Positions 60,536-64,000 of a stretch of 64,000 nucleotides of DNA are shown one piece after another (within the stretch, counting starts at the first letter, position 1; every line of letters starts with the position of its first letter). Below the pieces are notes generated by a model, which worked only from the letters and a program-made list of their open reading frames with translations, did no database searches and was not told where the DNA came from. Source of the stretch: Biomphalaria glabrata (Eukaryota; Mollusca; Gastropoda; Planorbidae); contig NC_074719.1 in assembly GCF_947242115.1 (NCBI RefSeq), positions 42,660,849 to 42,724,848 of the forward strand, in the 5' to 3' direction. Both the position numbers and the translations under genes were made by a program.

Positions 60536-60539
60536 AATG

Positions 60540-60895
60540 GCTGTATTCTGAAAGGCGTGTACTCTGGAAGGGCTGTATTCTGAAAGGAATGTATTCTAAT
60601 AGAATTGTATTCTGAAAGGCTTGTATTCTGAAAGGCTTGTATTCTGAAAGGCTTGTATTCTGAAAGGCTTGTATTCTGAAAGGCTTGTATTCTGAAAGGC
60701 TTGTATTCTGAAAGGCTTGTATTCTGAAAGGCTTGTATTCTGAAAGGCTTGTATTCTGAAAGGCTTGTATTCTGAAAGGCTTGTATTCTGAAAGGCTTGT
60801 ATTCTGAAAGGCTTGTATTCTGAAAGGCTTGTATTCTGAAATGCTTGTATTCTGAAATGCTTGTATTCTGAAAGGCTTGTATTCTGAAAGCGTTT
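60540..60895 (+). repeat. 16-bp minisatellite in the 3' UTR, about 21 copies
   Basis: Unit gcttgtattctgaaag. It starts within 10 bp of the stop codon; the first four units are diverged, the rest almost identical. Confidence 0.94.
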
Positions 60896-61473
60896 GTAGT
60901 AGTTGGAATCTATTGTTAAACAACAAAAAAAGGTTGCTGACAGACATTGTGTTTTCAGTGCAAAGATTGTTCAAGAGACGTCAAAATAAGCAGACTATAA
61001 GAACGACATCCTATACAGCAATTGAAATGTGTCCAGATTTAGTTTTAGAACCGCATGAACTATGTCAAAAGTCTGACGTTGTTCCTTTATTTACCTAAGT
61101 CAAAGTATGCCTCTTTGGAATCGGATATTTATGTAAATGTATAAATTTATAATTGCATACTGTAAACAGGCATAGCTTATTGAAAGCTAGAAGATAGCAG
61201 TTAAAGTTTTACCAGATTTATCTTTATCCTCTATCGAACTGCATTTTTTTTTATTTCGTCTGTCCCTCTGCTTTCGTTGATGGGGTGCTGCGACAATTCA
61301 CGTGACTAAATAACTTCACATTTTTGATGAGTTATCTATCCCTAGGTAGCGCTTGGTTTCCACTCCTAGGTCCTAGGAAGACTGGGATATTTTAATTTCG
61401 GGATCTTCAGGGCGTCTCTGATCCCAACCAACTCTACAGTCAAGACTAAACACAACAAATTTCCATACTGGTT

Positions 61474-61510
61474 AATAAATTAGTCTTAGTCTTAGTCGTA
61501 ACGTAATAAA
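61474..61510 (+). promoter_or_regulatory. Candidate poly(A) signals
   Basis: AATAAA at 61,474 and 61,505 are the first such hexamers after the stop codon, giving a 3' UTR of about 950 bases. They lie next to a SINE-A-like fragment (61,375-61,430), so the choice is uncertain. Confidence 0.3.
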
Positions 61511-61737
61511 AAATGAAATATACTTTTTAAAGGTACTTAACTTACTAATAATGCAGATAATTACAATATTTCAATTATACAAACCAGACATTTGTTTGTT
61601 TATGCCTGCACTTTGTTATGTAATGACTTGCTATTAAAATTGTCCTTTTATAAACTGATTGTCTTTTATCTAAACTGATGTTCGGTGAAATGGTTTGAGT
61701 ATAATTTTATTATGACTTTATTTTCTTCCTATTTTTA

Positions 61738-61870
61738 TACAGCTTATATCAACTCACTCTGTCTGTTTGTCTGTTTGTCTGTCCGGTAGAAAAGATTGTA
61801 CACGTTATTTCTTCCACATCTATTCTTAGAAGAAGTAGAAATTTTGTTCAATTATTTATTGGCGTAGACA
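61738..61870 (+). repeat. Dispersed repeat C copy
   Basis: cttatatcaactcactctgt, tgtacacgttatttcttcca, ttggcgtagacaagacatc. Confidence 0.65.
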
Positions 61871-61875
61871 AGACA

Positions 61876-62045
61876 TCAAAGCACATTCCTCGTCCCATAT
61901 GCTAGGACAAATTTGTACAAACACTCCTTCCCTAGCGCTATTAGAGCTTGGAATGGGTTGCCTGAGCTAGCCAGGAAAAAAAGTGATTTAGGAGAATTTA
62001 TGTCATTGGTTAAAATGCATGACTAAATCCATGAAGCAAAGTCAT
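61876..62045 (+). mobile_element. CR1-like LINE 3' fragment
   Basis: gcacattcctcgtcccatat, tggaatgggttgcctgagct; ends before the usual gcgtaggacg block. Confidence 0.68.
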
Positions 62046-62685
62046 AGGCGTCGATGTTGTTTTTTTACTTTTAATGGCTCACGTAATATTAAAGTTACAT
62101 GACGCCGCCTGTGTTCGAGAGCTAGATTTTATTTCGCATAGCAGGATCCTTTGATTTACTGGAAAAGGTTATATTTTAAAATGCCGTTGTATTTTTATTA
62201 AATTTGATAATGAATGTAAAGATTAAATATAATTAAGGAGGGGGAGAGGAAGAAGGTTAGTTGTGACAAGAAACAACTAATTAAATAACTATGTGTTATT
62301 ATGAAGGGAAAAAAAAGGTAATTTATTATGTATTTTGAAGTACTGTAAACCATTTAAGGTGCAAGAAAAAAAAAACTCACATAGCGCGAAGGGAGAGCAC
62401 CGTTCAATGACTGCCTTTTCTCTTAATAGGGTTCGTTGTTTATTTCCCCATTTTAAATAAATCAAGATTAAAAAATTAATAAGGCGTGTCTTTGAGTCCA
62501 AAGGTTAATAAGGAATGACGTATTTCCCGTGGCTACCATCTGATACGTACCTAATTTATACAAACGTATGTAATTTTACATATTTATACGTACTGTAATG
62601 GAAGTATTTGCGAGTTGTGACTAATGTATTTCTACGGTACCTTGATAATATTCGTTAGATTCTTGGGTATACTGTATGGGGTATT
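62046..62685. other. Downstream DNA, nothing recognised
   Basis: AT-rich; no exon, RNA gene or repeat match seen. Confidence 0.4.
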
Positions 62686-62689
62686 ACAG

Positions 62690-63090
62690 AGCTTGGTAGA
62701 GGGAGTCAGACCCTTGGGCCGCCAAAAGACTAACATACAGAGATGGCTGTATGCGAGACATGAGAACCACGGGCATCGAACAAAGTATGTGGGAGGAAAT
62801 AGCCCAAGACCGGACAACATTGAGACAGACTGTATGTTGTGGAATATAACTTCACCGAGTGCAAAAGAAACGAAGCTGCATCAGTCAAGAGAATGAAGAC
62901 GAAAGCTGCCCTGTCAACTTGCCCTAAGTCAGACGCATTTACATGCACCAACTGTGGCAAATTCTGCCGCTTCAGAATCGGCTTGATCAGTCACACCAGA
63001 TTCTGCCTCGTCTCAAGACGAATCCAAAGCCATTAAAACACCTGGGCGCATCCATTGTCTCCTGAGACAGAAGGAGCCATATAAACTACT
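62690..63090 (+). mobile_element. RTE-like LINE tail with C2H2-like finger
   Basis: Reads [20 protein letters not shown] near 62,945, then CLVSRRIQSH and a stop, then the end gcgcatccattgtctcctga, gacagaaggagccatat. Partner of 31,025-31,355. Confidence 0.72.
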
Positions 63091-63309
63091 TTAGCGAGCA
63101 CGAGCAATGAACATTCATCGTAACCCAAAGTTTTAATGCACAGTAACTAAGTTCACTCGTCATGACATAGAAAAACGATTTTTTAATGCAAAATGGGCCA
63201 CAGTCGAGTCAGTAACTAAAACCGATGTTATCCCTTCAAGAGCCTAGCGGTAATTGTCCTAAAAGTCTACATGAATCATATCTAACCCAATGCCTATGTC
63301 GTTACTAAA

Positions 63310-63400
63310 ATGTTGTCTACTGCAGTGCGTCTCCATGATGGAGCGCAGACAGCTTTGGTGAAAGCGTTTAAAAAGTCTACACAATTTGTAAAAATGCAAT
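63310..63400 (-). mobile_element. RTE-like LINE fragment
   Basis: ccatgatggagcgcagacag, ctttggtgaaagcg is the antisense of cttgaacgctttcaccaaag at 33,247, where the peptide is [15 protein letters not shown]. Confidence 0.6.
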
Positions 63401-63709
63401 AAACGTTTCGGGAAATCCCGAAGGGAATTTGTTTAAAAAAAAAAGTGAAGCGGATGTGACGTAATAGAATAAAAGATTAAATCTTATCTTCTTTTGAAAG
63501 CTAGACGATTTTATAACAATTTTTATTTTCATGGTAAGTAAACTATCTAGACATGCAACAGATTAAACATTTCTTATAGAGACTTGATGTTAACCTTATT
63601 TTAAATCATCAACTACGTATCACTATGAGATCTAGGACATGTTTCTTTTGTTTGCTAACATAATAGACTAAATCTGTCTAGTCTATGTAAATATAGAATG
63701 TCTAGATAC

Positions 63710-63770
63710 TAGTCACGGGAAATACTGCATTCCTCATTCATCTTCGGACTCGACGACAAGCCTTATTATC
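63710..63770 (+). mobile_element. RTE-like LINE end fragment
   Basis: ggaaatactgcattcctcat, tcatcttcggactcgacgac matches 30,105-30,150. Confidence 0.55.
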
Positions 63771-63819
63771 ATTCTTGTTATAAAAGATCTAAATATTAGA
63801 ATTTAATTCATTCATTCAA

Positions 63820-63905
63820 ATGCATGAATAAGATACATGACGCGTAGGACGTAATCATTTTCTTTTTTATCAAGGTAACGTCTGTATTTTATAAGATAAG
63901 AGAAA
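63820..63905 (+). mobile_element. CR1-like LINE 3' tail
   Basis: gacgcgtaggacgtaatcat, gtaacgtctgtattttataa, gataagagaa. Confidence 0.65.
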
Positions 63906-64000
63906 AATATTCTAAATTTCATGTGTTTACTTTTAGGTCTATATCTTTTTTATATTGACTGAAGTATGAAGAGGAAAGAGTTTTTATCGGGAGGAGGAAA

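Noticed and set aside
58435-58753. [12 protein letters not shown] repeat protein
   Set aside because: 36-bp array in intron 24; frames are open on both strands for the same reason.
60492-60974. Minus-strand FRIQAFQNTSLSEYK repeat protein
   Set aside because: Translation of the 16-bp 3' UTR array; it overlaps exon 26 in antisense and has no other support.

Overview
The window looks like nuclear DNA of a mollusc, most likely a freshwater pulmonate snail (a planorbid such as Bulinus or Biomphalaria is my best guess). The reasons are an AT-rich background, small exons with canonical GT/AG introns, an I/Nimbus-like LINE, CR1-like and RTE-like LINE tails, tRNA-headed SINEs, hAT elements and many minisatellites. 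Nothing in it is prokaryotic.

Layout. 1-10,110 is transposon-rich DNA without a host exon I can recognise. It holds RTE-like and CR1-like relics, an almost intact I-group LINE (about 1,965-6,930) with one frameshift, a hAT-type MITE with target-site duplication, and two more LINE tails. 10,155-60,535 is one plus-strand gene: an ABC transporter of subfamily A (full-length ABCA type), read here as 26 exons. The splice phases of all 26 exons agree, and they add up to about 1,648 codons plus a missing N-terminal exon. The order is TM1, extracellular domain 1, TM2-6, NBD1, linker, TM7, extracellular domain 2, TM8-12, NBD2, C-tail. 60,536-64,000 holds the 3' UTR, which begins with a 16-bp minisatellite, followed by LINE and SINE debris.

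The introns carry the rest. Intron 1 contains a Ty3/gypsy-type LTR fossil (10,765-19,055) with a 5-bp target duplication; its LTRs hold a 46-bp tandem repeat with very different copy numbers. Other introns hold a hAT copy with a perfect 8-bp target duplication, MITEs, foldback elements, SINEs, CR1/RTE pieces and large tandem arrays. Several arrays lie directly against exon edges.

Most notable points: (1) the ABCA reading frame and splice sites look maintained, yet both nucleotide-binding domains lack the catalytic glutamate and the H-loop histidine, and NBD2 has a shortened signature motif; (2) the first visible exon carries an in-frame 120-bp tandem duplication that includes its 5' splice site; (3) a 36-bp minisatellite has copied an exon-end/5' splice site about 31 times inside the next intron; (4) the I-group LINE has a PCNA-binding (PIP-box) motif in its N-terminal extension. 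All calls are by eye; no search or alignment was run.
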